Positions 16,325 to 24,066 of a stretch of DNA of 64,000 bases are shown in pieces. Location: NCBI GenBank assembly GCA_900551995.1, contig URXW01000001.1:1-64000 (forward strand), given 5' to 3'. The notes under the pieces are model-generated. The model did not search any database, was not told the origin of the DNA, and saw only the letters and a list, made by a program, of their open reading frames with translations. Source of the stretch: an uncultured Eubacteriales bacterium (GTDB lineage: Bacteria > Bacillota > Clostridia > Oscillospirales > Oscillospiraceae). A program made the translations under genes and the position numbers. Position 1 is the first letter of the stretch, and each line of letters starts with the position of its first letter.

Positions 16325-16657
16325 TCAGTGATGTTCCCTGTCCTCCGCCTCCTCAAACTGGAGCCGGAAGATGGTAGCGTGCTCTCCCACAAGAGCAGGG
16401 TATTTGTAATAGACATGGCGGCAGAGGGTTTTGTACAGTTCAAGGAGCCTCGGATCATCTCCGAAGTCCACAAGCCCGTCCATGATTCGCTCGATCTCCC
16501 GCTCCTCGGTGATAATGCCGTTCAACACCTGCTCTACCAAACGCCTGTATTGTTGATATGCGGCGTCCATTAGGCGGGAAATCTCCTGGACGATCTCACG
16601 GATTGCGGCAAAGCACGCCTCCTGCTCCTTGGCCTCCGGTCTTTCTTCCTCTGTCAT
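16325..16657 (-). CDS. Hypothetical helical protein (110 aa)
   Basis: An acidic, helical protein beginning MTEEERPEAKEQEACFAAIR. The start at 16657 overlaps the TGA of the upstream phosphoesterase (ATGA) and has CGGGAGGGG in front. No motif found. Coupled expression with the phosphoesterase suggests they act together. Confidence 0.75.
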   Translation of the reverse strand: MTEEERPEAKEQEACFAAIREIVQEISRLMDAAYQQYRRLVEQVLNGIITEEREIERIMDGLVDFGDDPRLLELYKTLCRHVYYKYPALVGEHATIFRLQFEEAEDREHH

Positions 16658-17373
16658 AATGTGTCCCCTCCCGTCAAGAGCTGCGGGGCCGCCTCCACAC
16701 GGTGGAAGAGGAAGTGTATCCGGTCGATGTGCTTTTCGATATGCCAGTGTCCACAGAACCAGTGATCGTATCGCAGCTTTCTCTCGATCTCCTCCAGCCA
16801 CTGCTCTGTGGAGGCATCCACCGTGCTCTGGTCGATCATAGGAAGAAAGGCTTCCCGCGGTTCATACTGATAGGGACAGGTGTGGGAGAGGACGGTGTCC
16901 ACCTGCCAGCTGCAGGCGTCCAGTGTCTGGATGACTTTGTCCTTGATCTCCTTGGAAGGCTGCTCGTCTGGCCACCAGCCGTATCCTCTGGCCAGCCGGT
17001 AGAACTTGTCCACACTGTAGGCCCCGCCGATGACTAAGTGACGGAGGCCCTCCAGATCAAAGATCTCGCCATCCATAGCAAACAGCAGGCGGGGGAAGGC
17101 TTCCTCCACCCAGACCGTCCCGCCATTCCATTCTTTCGTTTGGTAGGTTGGTATGTTGGCCGGACGCACTTCGTGATTCCCATGGATGCACAGAAGGGTG
17201 GGTTTCACTCTGGTCAGGAGCCGCTTCATCTCGGTGTCCTTTCTGTTTAGGAAATAGTTGGCCCCCACATCCCCCAGAAGGACGAGGGTGTCCTGCTCGG
17301 TCAATTTCTGCCGGTCGCAGAACTGTACGATCTCACGGGGGTCCCCGTGGATATCGCCCGTGTAGTAGATCAT
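16654..17373 (-). CDS. Metallophosphoesterase (larger form)
   Basis: A 239-residue calcineurin-like phosphoesterase, first gene of the leftward mobile operon. Motifs: YYTGDIHGD at the N-terminus, LLGDVGANY, IHGNHEVRP, LSHTCP and FCGHWHIEKH, i.e. a complete dinuclear metal site. An AAAGGTGG site precedes the ATG. It differs from the second, shorter phosphoesterase 1.6 kb downstream, so the operon carries two non-redundant enzymes of this fold. Substrate unknown; nucleotide, RNA 5' end or protein phosphate are all possible. Confidence 0.92.
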   Translation of the reverse strand: MIYYTGDIHGDPREIVQFCDRQKLTEQDTLVLLGDVGANYFLNRKDTEMKRLLTRVKPTLLCIHGNHEVRPANIPTYQTKEWNGGTVWVEEAFPRLLFAMDGEIFDLEGLRHLVIGGAYSVDKFYRLARGYGWWPDEQPSKEIKDKVIQTLDACSWQVDTVLSHTCPYQYEPREAFLPMIDQSTVDASTEQWLEEIERKLRYDHWFCGHWHIEKHIDRIHFLFHRVEAAPQLLTGGDTL

Positions 17374-17397
17374 TGGCTATACCACCTTTCGCCCTCC

Positions 17398-17470
17398 ATT
17401 ATACCAACTTTGGAGGCCCATATCTCGGACTTTCTGAAAACATATTCACGGTTCCGAAAAACATATTCAC
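17398..17470 (-). promoter_or_regulatory. Promoter of the mobile operon with a 21-bp-spaced direct repeat
   Basis: On the minus strand an extended -10 TGGTATAAT (TATAAT at 17398-17403) lies 25 bases before the phosphoesterase ATG. Upstream, AAAACATATTCAC (as read on the plus strand) occurs at 17437-17449 and again at 17458-17470, exactly 21 bp apart. Two helical turns between copies suggests a regulator binding one face of the DNA. Confidence 0.6.
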
Positions 17471-17528
17471 ATTTATGCACACGATTCGACCGGCGGTCAG
17501 TTCCCGTGACTTCCAGTCGATTGCTTTC

Positions 17529-17912
17529 TCAGGTTCGGGCTGTAAAATCAAAGTTATCTGGTTTGCCGTATCTGCCTTGATGCTCTTTCAAGGAAGTTTT
17601 CAAGGATTTTAGAACATCCATGAGAATAAGCATCTCATAGGTGGTGCAATCTGAAAGAAGCAGGGTGATCTCCTCGCTGGCACACCGTTCCGAGCAGGTG
17701 AGCTGTTCCATCAGCAACCGGTCGGGAGAAACCTCCAGCGCATTCGCAATGAGAACAAAAGTGTCCAGACTCATGCTCTTGATACCACTCTCTATGTAGC
17801 TGATGTAAGAAGGCGTTTTATCTACCAGTTCAGAGAGCATTGCTTGAGAAAGGTTGTTGCGCTGACGGATTTCGCGGATGTGCTTACCAATGGATTTGTA
17901 GTTCAGGCTCAT
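17529..17912 (-). CDS. XRE-family repressor (leftward)
   Basis: A 127-residue Cro/C1-type regulator. The helix-turn-helix is at about residues 8-62 (IREIRQRNNLSQAMLSELVDK, recognition helix near SYISYIESG). The C-terminal half is helical and probably dimerises. It is divergent from a second XRE gene of the same layout (17% to 35% identity by eye), and both share the regulatory gap between them. Likely controls the mobile-element operons. Confidence 0.9.
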   Translation of the reverse strand: MSLNYKSIGKHIREIRQRNNLSQAMLSELVDKTPSYISYIESGIKSMSLDTFVLIANALEVSPDRLLMEQLTCSERCASEEITLLLSDCTTYEMLILMDVLKSLKTSLKEHQGRYGKPDNFDFTART

Positions 17913-18053
17913 AATAAGACCTCCAAAAAAATTTGTAGTCTTATTATAGTGTTCAGATTATATCATCAACTTCACATTATATCAATTTCACCTCAAGTTG
18001 ATATACTTTTAGAAATAGATAATCTGGAGAATATATCTAAAGGGGGGAAGCCG
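17913..18053. promoter_or_regulatory. Divergent control region between two XRE genes
   Basis: An AT-rich gap with TCAACTT (about 17967-17973) facing AAGTTGA (about 17996-18002) and several TATATCA words, arranged as inverted repeats. It must hold promoters for both repressors, which likely bind here. Confidence 0.5.
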
Positions 18054-18413
18054 ATGGCGGAACATGATTTAACCGAGAGCCAGCTAATCGGCTCCCGCAT
18101 TCGTGAAGCACGGATCAACCGGCACATGAGCCAAGCCGACCTTGCTGTGAAGGCCAACATTTCTTTGCCACATATCAGCAACATCGAAAAAGGCAAGACG
18201 AGCATGAAGCTGGAGTCCTTCATTCGCATCATCGAAGCTTTGCAGGTGTCGGCAGATTCCATGCTTCGGCCAGATATTCCGGAAGTGAGAAGTCTCTATC
18301 AGAGTGAGTTTGATGAGCTGCTCGCTGATTGCTCTCCCAAAGAGCTGGATTCCATCTTGAGAATCGTTCGGGAATTGAAATCCACCATGTTAAAACGAGA
18401 GGATAATATCTAA
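18054..18413 (+). CDS. XRE-family repressor (rightward)
   Basis: A 119-residue Cro/C1-type regulator starting MAEHDLTESQLIGSRIREAR. The helix-turn-helix spans about residues 10-65 (NRHMSQADLAVKANISLPHI, SNIEKGKTSM). An AGGGGGG ribosome site fixes the start at 18054; the longer in-frame reading would run through the operator. The C-terminal half (SEFDELLADCSPKELDSIL) resembles that of its divergent neighbour. It ends in front of two terminators and so is its own transcription unit. Confidence 0.9.
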   Translation: MAEHDLTESQLIGSRIREARINRHMSQADLAVKANISLPHISNIEKGKTSMKLESFIRIIEALQVSADSMLRPDIPEVRSLYQSEFDELLADCSPKELDSILRIVRELKSTMLKREDNI

Positions 18414-18419
18414 CAAATT

Positions 18420-18499
18420 GCGAGCTGGACAGTCCGGCTCGCTTCTTTTTTTCTCGTTTATCGACCAGAAGTCAAGGTGTTGACTTCTGGTCGATTTTG
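18420..18499 (+). terminator. Two tandem terminator hairpins
   Basis: First hairpin: GCGAGC (18420-18425) with GCTCGC (18437-18442), followed by a T-rich run to 18453. Second: a perfect 16-bp stem, 18460-18475 with 18480-18495, then TTTT. They separate the XRE gene from the recombinase operon that follows. Confidence 0.85.
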
Positions 18500-18555
18500 T
18501 TCATAGCCTGCAGATTATATAATGATTTGGAAGATAATTTGCGGGGGGAGCATGT

Positions 18556-19161
18556 ATGTCAGAGTTGGCTGTTCAGAACGAAGCGTCGGAGCAGGAAATC
18601 ATGCCGTCTTTTGATTTTCTGCTGGAAGGAGAGTCGGAAAAGAATGCACTTTTGGCGGAACACCGCGCTTGGTTAAAGGGTATCAGGCGCGAGCGTCCAC
18701 TTCCGAAAAATCATCACAGGGTGGCGGTGTATATCCGCTATTTTAATCAAACCCGGTATGAAGATTATCTCTCCGCTCACAAGAAGCAGTTTTTGGATAC
18801 GCTGGCTCTCTGCCCGAACTGGGAGTTTACCGGCTTCTATGTAGATGAGGGCAGTTCCGCCCCCAATATGGAAAGCGCACCGGAATGGGCAAGACTTCTG
18901 CAAGACTGTTACGAAGGCAAGGTCGATCTGGTCATTACCCAGAAGGCGAGCAATATCTCTAAGAAGCTATCGGAGCTTTCCTTCTGTGCCCGGCTCCTGG
19001 CGGCGCTGCCCAAGCCGGTGGGCATCTACTTTGTTTCAGAAGATATCTATACTCTGGCTTCCTACTACCAGGAGGATCTACACGACCCGTACTTTTTGCC
19101 AGATCCTGGTTGGAAGATACTCCCCGATGACGAACCCCGGAGGGAAATGCTTCATGATTGA
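18556..19161 (+). CDS. Serine-recombinase paralogue with no catalytic serine
   Basis: A 201-residue protein whose residues about 53-175 align with the resolvase domain of the next gene (RVAVYIRYFNQ against RVAVYARVSTD; GFYVDEGSS against KIYADEGIS; LVITQKASNISK against MIITKSVSRFAR). The nucleophilic serine is replaced by Phe63 and the conserved Arg of the SRFAR motif is absent, so it cannot cut DNA. It has no DNA-binding domain. Its last bases overlap the start of the active recombinase, implying coupled synthesis and perhaps a mixed complex. A TATAAT lies near 18515. Confidence 0.85.
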   Translation: MSELAVQNEASEQEIMPSFDFLLEGESEKNALLAEHRAWLKGIRRERPLPKNHHRVAVYIRYFNQTRYEDYLSAHKKQFLDTLALCPNWEFTGFYVDEGSSAPNMESAPEWARLLQDCYEGKVDLVITQKASNISKKLSELSFCARLLAALPKPVGIYFVSEDIYTLASYYQEDLHDPYFLPDPGWKILPDDEPRREMLHD

Positions 19162-21034
19162 CAAGTCCACGAGAAAACAGCTTGCGGAGCGGAAAGAACG
19201 GGTTCGCCGGCGCATCAACACGAAAGTTGACCCGGAGAACTATGAATTTATCCCGGCCAAAAAGCCCATTGATTACTACGACAACGATATTGAGCAACGG
19301 GTCGCCGTGTATGCCCGTGTCTCCACAGACAATGTCCAGCAGACTTCCTCCTATGAGCTGCAAAAGAAATACTATGAAGATTTTGTTGTCCATCACCCAA
19401 ACTGGACACTGGTCAAGATCTACGCCGATGAAGGTATCAGTGGGACTTCTTTGGCTCATCGGGATGAATTCAACAGCATGATCGCCGATTGCCGCAGCGG
19501 TAAAATCGATATGATCATCACCAAAAGCGTGTCGCGCTTTGCCCGAAATGTGGTGGACTGCATCAGCATGGTTCGAATGCTTGCGGAGCTGCCCAGTCCT
19601 GTAGGAGTGTTCTTCGAGAGCGAATGCATCTTCTCGCTCAAAGACGATTCCCAGATGGCGCTTTCTTTTCAGGCCACCATGGCTCAGGAAGAGTCCCACA
19701 TCCGAAGCCGGAGCATGGAGACCTCCCTGCGGATGCGGCTGGACGGCGGCTTGCCCCTGACCCCCAAGCTGCTGGGGTATTCTCACGATGCGGAAGGGAA
19801 TTTGGTTGTGAACCCGGATGAAGCACCAACGGTGAAGCTCATCTTCTATATGTACCTGTACGGATACTCCACCAGCGATATTGCGGCGGCACTTACCGAG
19901 CTGGGCCGAAAGACTTATCTGGGGAATATCAAGTGGACATCTAATTCCATTGTCCAGGTCCTTCGCAATGAGCGTCATTGCGGGGATGTGCTGACCCGGA
20001 AGACCTTTACTCCAAACTATCTGAACCACAAATCCAGAAAGAATCGAGGCGACCGGCCCCAGAGCCTTTACCGAAATCACCACGAGGGCATTGTTTCCAG
20101 AGATGATTTCATTGCGGTTCAGCATCTTCTGAACAACTCCAAGTATGGCAACCGCTCCATCCTCCCGGAGCTGCGGGTAATTGACAGCGGCCTGCTCAAA
20201 GGGTTTGTGACCATCAATCCCCGGTGGGCTGGATTTAAGCCGGCAGATTACTACCAGGCTTCCATCAGTATCTGCCCATCCGACGAACAGCCGGAAGAAC
20301 TGTCCGCACCCACAAGCATTACCCTGGGGCCGGGCGACTTTGACATGAGAGGCTTTGAAATTGCCCGTAGTGAATTCTTTGATAGCTATCACCGTCCTTA
20401 TGTGTTGTTCCAAGATAAAAAGATCAAATTCAGCACCGATTGCGTGCGGAGCTTCGGGAAGAACAATTATGTAGAGATGCTGGTTCATCCGGTGGAGATG
20501 CGATTTGCCGTTCGTACAGCGGCAAAAAGCAACCGCAACGCTGTTACCTTTTCAAAACTGGTAAACGGGAAGTATTACCCCAGAGAGATTGCAAGTGCGG
20601 CTTATATGGAAACGCTTTATCAGCTATTTGGCTGGAGCACGGATTTGAAATACCGTATTGCCGGGGCCTTGTACCAGACCGAACATGAATCAGCGTATAT
20701 TTTCGACATCAACGACGCGGAGGCATTTATTAAATCGTACCTGCTTGCGGGTCAGAAGGGGGAGCAGAGTGCATCGGAGGCCGTACAGCCGCTTTCCATC
20801 TCGGGTAAACGTGTACGGGCTGTTCCAGAAGAGTGGATCGGCTCTTTTGGAAAGCAGTATTATCTCCATCAGCATTCCATCCAACTGGTTCGTGACCAGA
20901 GTGAAGAAGACTGGAAGATCCGCATGGAAGGACAGCTCTATGAAACCGGACAGAAACTCCATGTGACTGGATTTGAAGAGCTGAGAACCTATATCCGCCA
21001 GGAATTTAGTCAGTGCGGGAAGGAGGAACCATAA
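19154..21034 (+). CDS. Large serine recombinase with an unusual C-terminal domain
   Basis: A 626-residue site-specific recombinase. Catalytic domain about residues 48-190 (VYARVSTD with Ser57; TKSVSRFARNVVD; AQEESHIRSRS) and recombinase domain about 200-330 (LLGYSHDAEGNLVV, NIKWTSNSIVQVLRNERHCGD). Where most family members have a Cys4 zinc ribbon and coiled coil, this one instead has LLKGFVTINPRWAG and then a domain (about 395-515) homologous to the two proteins encoded next. The start at 19154 has GGAGG at proper distance. It probably integrates and excises the element that carries it. The paired dead paralogue just upstream may be an accessory subunit. Confidence 0.9.
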   Translation: MIDKSTRKQLAERKERVRRRINTKVDPENYEFIPAKKPIDYYDNDIEQRVAVYARVSTDNVQQTSSYELQKKYYEDFVVHHPNWTLVKIYADEGISGTSLAHRDEFNSMIADCRSGKIDMIITKSVSRFARNVVDCISMVRMLAELPSPVGVFFESECIFSLKDDSQMALSFQATMAQEESHIRSRSMETSLRMRLDGGLPLTPKLLGYSHDAEGNLVVNPDEAPTVKLIFYMYLYGYSTSDIAAALTELGRKTYLGNIKWTSNSIVQVLRNERHCGDVLTRKTFTPNYLNHKSRKNRGDRPQSLYRNHHEGIVSRDDFIAVQHLLNNSKYGNRSILPELRVIDSGLLKGFVTINPRWAGFKPADYYQASISICPSDEQPEELSAPTSITLGPGDFDMRGFEIARSEFFDSYHRPYVLFQDKKIKFSTDCVRSFGKNNYVEMLVHPVEMRFAVRTAAKSNRNAVTFSKLVNGKYYPREIASAAYMETLYQLFGWSTDLKYRIAGALYQTEHESAYIFDINDAEAFIKSYLLAGQKGEQSASEAVQPLSISGKRVRAVPEEWIGSFGKQYYLHQHSIQLVRDQSEEDWKIRMEGQLYETGQKLHVTGFEELRTYIRQEFSQCGKEEP

Positions 21035-21835
21035 TTGAACGATGAAAATCTGGGAAAGCCGGAAGGCGTAATCGCCGGAATGCTCCGTACTTTGGATGAA
21101 GAACAGATGGTCAATGACTCGCCTGCCGCACTGGGAGTGGATACGGAGCCCACACACGATAAGACCGGTGGGGACGAAGTCTTGGAACTGGATCGAGAAT
21201 TTAATTACGACGGTTATCAGGTAGTGCGCCGGGAGTTCTTTGCCCATATCAATGAGCCCTCTGTGACCTTCAACAACTACAAGTTCTATGTAAACGCTGC
21301 CTGCCTGAATCGTTTTCCTCAAGTGAATCAGGTACAAGTGCTGGTCAACCAGGAGAGTAAGATTCTGGCGATCCGCCCCTGTCGGGCAGAGGATCGAGAT
21401 GCCTGCGCCTGGTGTACCATCGGTTCCGGCAGGCGTAAGCCCAAGCAGATCACCTGCAAGATCTTCTTCGCAAAGGTGTTTTCCCTGATGGGGTGGAACC
21501 TGGACTATCGGTATAAGCTCCTTGGACGAGTAATCCATTCAAAGGATGAGTGGCTCATCGCATTCGATCTGACCGCTACTGAGGTCTATCAGCGCGTGCT
21601 GAAGGATGGGGAAAAGCCAAAATCGTCTCGGACGCCTGTATTCCCGGAAGGTTGGAAAACGCAATTTGGCCTTCCATTCCGTGAACACCAGAAATCCATG
21701 CAGGTAGATATTTTTGAGGGATACGCTATATATGGGCTCCGTGACAACAACACTGTTAATTCGGTAGAATGCGTTGACGAGACGGCCGTTGGTGGCGATA
21801 AGTCCGTTTTGGGAGGACAAGGACATGAATCGTGA
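21035..21835 (+). CDS. Recombinase-associated protein sharing the recombinase C-terminal domain
   Basis: A 266-residue protein that begins at a TTG directly after the recombinase stop, with GGAGG eight bases upstream. Residues about 60-190 (YQVVRREFFAHINEPSVTF, VQVLVNQESKILAIRPC, FSLMGWNLDYRYKLLG) match the C-terminal domain of the recombinase position by position (SEFFDSY, VEMLVHPVEMRFAVR, YQLFGWSTDLKYRIAG). Homologues are often labelled integrase in gut conjugative elements although no catalytic motif is visible. I infer a DNA-binding or architectural partner of the recombinase. Confidence 0.82.
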   Translation: MNDENLGKPEGVIAGMLRTLDEEQMVNDSPAALGVDTEPTHDKTGGDEVLELDREFNYDGYQVVRREFFAHINEPSVTFNNYKFYVNAACLNRFPQVNQVQVLVNQESKILAIRPCRAEDRDACAWCTIGSGRRKPKQITCKIFFAKVFSLMGWNLDYRYKLLGRVIHSKDEWLIAFDLTATEVYQRVLKDGEKPKSSRTPVFPEGWKTQFGLPFREHQKSMQVDIFEGYAIYGLRDNNTVNSVECVDETAVGGDKSVLGGQGHES

Positions 21836-22223
21836 TAATCAATCCCAAGCGTTACTAACGCTTGACCCTGTTCGCAACAGAATTCGCATTCACAGGCAGA
21901 CAATACGTCTCCTTGGAAATCCAGCGTATGTTCAATTTCTGGTAAATCCAGAGGAACTGTACATCGCTGTTCTCGGCTCAGAAAAACCAATTTTAGGTGG
22001 GACTGCAAATAAGGTGCGCTTATCAGATACGACTCAGCAGTCTGTGGAATTCTACAGTTCAATTCTATTAAACAGCTTTTCTGAAATGGTTGGTGGATTT
22101 GACCTTCGGTTTAATTACCATCTGACCGGGGAAATCGACCAGATCAACCGGGTCGCATATTTCTCCCTCAAAACAGTAAGGCAGCAGGAACGTAGGAGGC
22201 AGCATGGCAGAGAAGGGATTTAG
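21825..22223 (+). CDS. Short protein with the same recombinase-associated domain
   Basis: A 132-residue protein starting MNRDNQSQALLTLDPVRNRI. It is a minimal version of the domain seen in the two preceding genes (IRLLGNPAYVQFLVNPEELY, then LLNSFSEMVGGFDLRFNYHL). The start at 21825 follows GGGAGGACA and overlaps the previous gene by 11 bases; its end overlaps the ParB-like gene by 20 bases. Probably a small partner of the recombinase; function not known. Confidence 0.8.
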   Translation: MNRDNQSQALLTLDPVRNRIRIHRQTIRLLGNPAYVQFLVNPEELYIAVLGSEKPILGGTANKVRLSDTTQQSVEFYSSILLNSFSEMVGGFDLRFNYHLTGEIDQINRVAYFSLKTVRQQERRRQHGREGI

Positions 22224-23157
22224 GCAGCTCAGAATCGATTCGGAATTCAAAAACTTAATCCGACCTCTCCGTCGAGAGGAGTATCGGCAGCTGGAGCTCA
22301 ATCTGGTGATGGAAGGCTGTCGTGAAGACATCGTTGTTTGGAACGATACCATCGTTGATGGTCACAATCGTTACGAGATTTGTAATAAATTGCAAATCCC
22401 TTATGGAGTAAAAGAGCAAACCTTTCCCAACCGGGATGCCGCCATTGCCTGGATCTGCTCCAATCAGCTTGGCCGCCGCAATATTTCCGAGGAGACAAAG
22501 AAGTATCTGATCGGCAGGCAATATGAAGCGGAAAAGAAAATCCAGCGGAACGAAAATGGCTATAATCAGTATCGCCAAAACCCAAAAACTGTTCCAAGCA
22601 GGGGGCGTCCTGTGGATGAAGAGAGTGGCCGGCGGACAGCCGCACGTCTGGGAAAGGAGTATCATGTGTCTGGTGCAACCGTCCAAAAATACGCAAAATA
22701 TAGTGCGGCATTAGATGCTATCGCAAAAAGCGCGCCGGAATTGGTTCCGCATATTCTATCAGGGACCTACAAGATATCCTTTGAGAACATTTTAGCATTA
22801 GCTGAGATGGCGCCTGAGGATCTAAAGGCACTCAGCGAAAAAATCGGGGATAATCCCTTCGCATTTGCCAGATACAGTGAGTCGAGGCGAAGTCTTTCCC
22901 CCGATTTGGCATCGAAAACTTCTGTGCCGGTGGTGGACAAACCAGCAATCAAGTCTATGCCTGCCTATGACCCGGATGCAGAAGTTGCGGGGCTTACCCT
23001 CACCATTCCTTCCTGGATGAGCTCTATCGACCGAACAAAGTCCATGGCTCATCTGGAGGCAATCTCATCTACAGCCAAGGAAAATCTGTGTGTAGCGCTG
23101 ACGGCACTGGAGGAGAAAGTGCAGGAGATGCTTACCGCAATCAAGGAGGATTCCTGA
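22204..23157 (+). CDS. ParB/Spo0J-like protein
   Basis: A 317-residue protein with a ParB-type N-terminal domain (about 20-110: LRREEYRQLELNLVMEG, VDGHNRYEICNKL, where GHNRYE is the ParB box), a helix-turn-helix region near 150-170 (AARLGKEYHVSGATVQKYAK) and a helical tail. It is embedded in the recombinase operon with overlapping ends and an AGGAGG site. It may bind element DNA and assist partition or regulate recombination. No ParA is nearby, so classical partition is doubtful. Confidence 0.85.
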   Translation: MAEKGFRQLRIDSEFKNLIRPLRREEYRQLELNLVMEGCREDIVVWNDTIVDGHNRYEICNKLQIPYGVKEQTFPNRDAAIAWICSNQLGRRNISEETKKYLIGRQYEAEKKIQRNENGYNQYRQNPKTVPSRGRPVDEESGRRTAARLGKEYHVSGATVQKYAKYSAALDAIAKSAPELVPHILSGTYKISFENILALAEMAPEDLKALSEKIGDNPFAFARYSESRRSLSPDLASKTSVPVVDKPAIKSMPAYDPDAEVAGLTLTIPSWMSSIDRTKSMAHLEAISSTAKENLCVALTALEEKVQEMLTAIKEDS

Positions 23158-24026
23158 TGGCCGATTTCAGTATGTTCGTGCCCAATGTACATTTTGAGCA
23201 GATCCCTATTAAAAATCTTGTGTCCAATCAGGAGTACCAGAGAAGCATCTCCGAACAGCACGTACTAAATGCGGCAACTCATTTCGACCTGTATCAGATC
23301 AATCCCGTCAAAGTGAGTCGGAGAAACGGGGTCAACTATGTATTCAACGGCCAGCACACGGTGGAAATTGTTGCGCTGGCTTCTGGTTCCCGTGATACTC
23401 CAGTCTGGTGTATGATTTACGACGATCTGAACTACGAACATGAGGCAGATATCTTTGCGAATCAGATGAAGTTTGTAAAACCTCTAAAACCCTACGAGGT
23501 GTTCATGGCAAATATCGAAGCTGGAAACCAGAAACAGCTTATCATCCGTGATCTGGTAGAGTCCTACTCTCTGTCTATTGGGCAGGTTCGGAATTATGGC
23601 GTGGTTTGTGCGGTATCCACTCTGGAAAATATTTTTGACAAATTTGGATACCATGTTCTTGACCGAACGCTGCGCCTCTGCGTGGGCACTTGGGAGGGCG
23701 ATATGAATTCCCTTTCCGCCAATATGCTCAACGGAATCGCCAGATTGGTCTACACCTTTGGCGACGCAATGAAAGATGAAACCTTTAAGGAAAAGGTGGG
23801 GGAAATGTCGGTCAAGCTGCTCTCGAGGACAGCCAAGGAACGGCGGCCCGGCTCTATGGGTTATGCCGAGGCAATGCTTCTGGCTTATAACCGCAAGTGC
23901 AAATACCCGCTCAAGTGGACCAAACTCTATGAGAAAAATGTGGGCAACAATGAAGGGCTGGATATTGAAACGGATCTGGATGAGGAAGAGAATGAGGACA
24001 CCTTGGGGGATACCCCCGAGGAATAA
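23157..24026 (+). CDS. Second ParB-like domain protein
   Basis: A 289-residue protein starting MADFSMFVPNVHFEQIPIKN. The ParB-like nuclease fold appears at about residues 12-100 (VSNQEYQRSISEQHVLNAA, YVFNGQHTVEIVALA, where FNGQHT replaces the GHRR-type box). The rest is helical with an acidic tail (DLDEEENEDTLGDTPEE). Its ATG overlaps the stop of the first ParB-like gene. The two ParB-like proteins may work as a pair on DNA; role in the element unknown. Confidence 0.83.
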   Translation: MADFSMFVPNVHFEQIPIKNLVSNQEYQRSISEQHVLNAATHFDLYQINPVKVSRRNGVNYVFNGQHTVEIVALASGSRDTPVWCMIYDDLNYEHEADIFANQMKFVKPLKPYEVFMANIEAGNQKQLIIRDLVESYSLSIGQVRNYGVVCAVSTLENIFDKFGYHVLDRTLRLCVGTWEGDMNSLSANMLNGIARLVYTFGDAMKDETFKEKVGEMSVKLLSRTAKERRPGSMGYAEAMLLAYNRKCKYPLKWTKLYEKNVGNNEGLDIETDLDEEENEDTLGDTPEE

Positions 24027-24029
24027 AGG

Positions 24030-24059
24030 AACGGACGACTCCACAGGGAATCGTCCGTT
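24030..24059. terminator. Bidirectional terminator between parB-like gene and hipA
   Basis: Stem AACGGACGA (24030-24038) with TCGTCCGTT (24051-24059), followed by T-rich sequence. It separates two convergent genes. Confidence 0.8.
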
Positions 24060-24066
24060 TCCTTGC

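Noticed and set aside
18959..20488. Leftward frame of 509 codons opposite the recombinase
   Set aside because: Mirror of the recombinase coding strand; no ribosome site and no motif.
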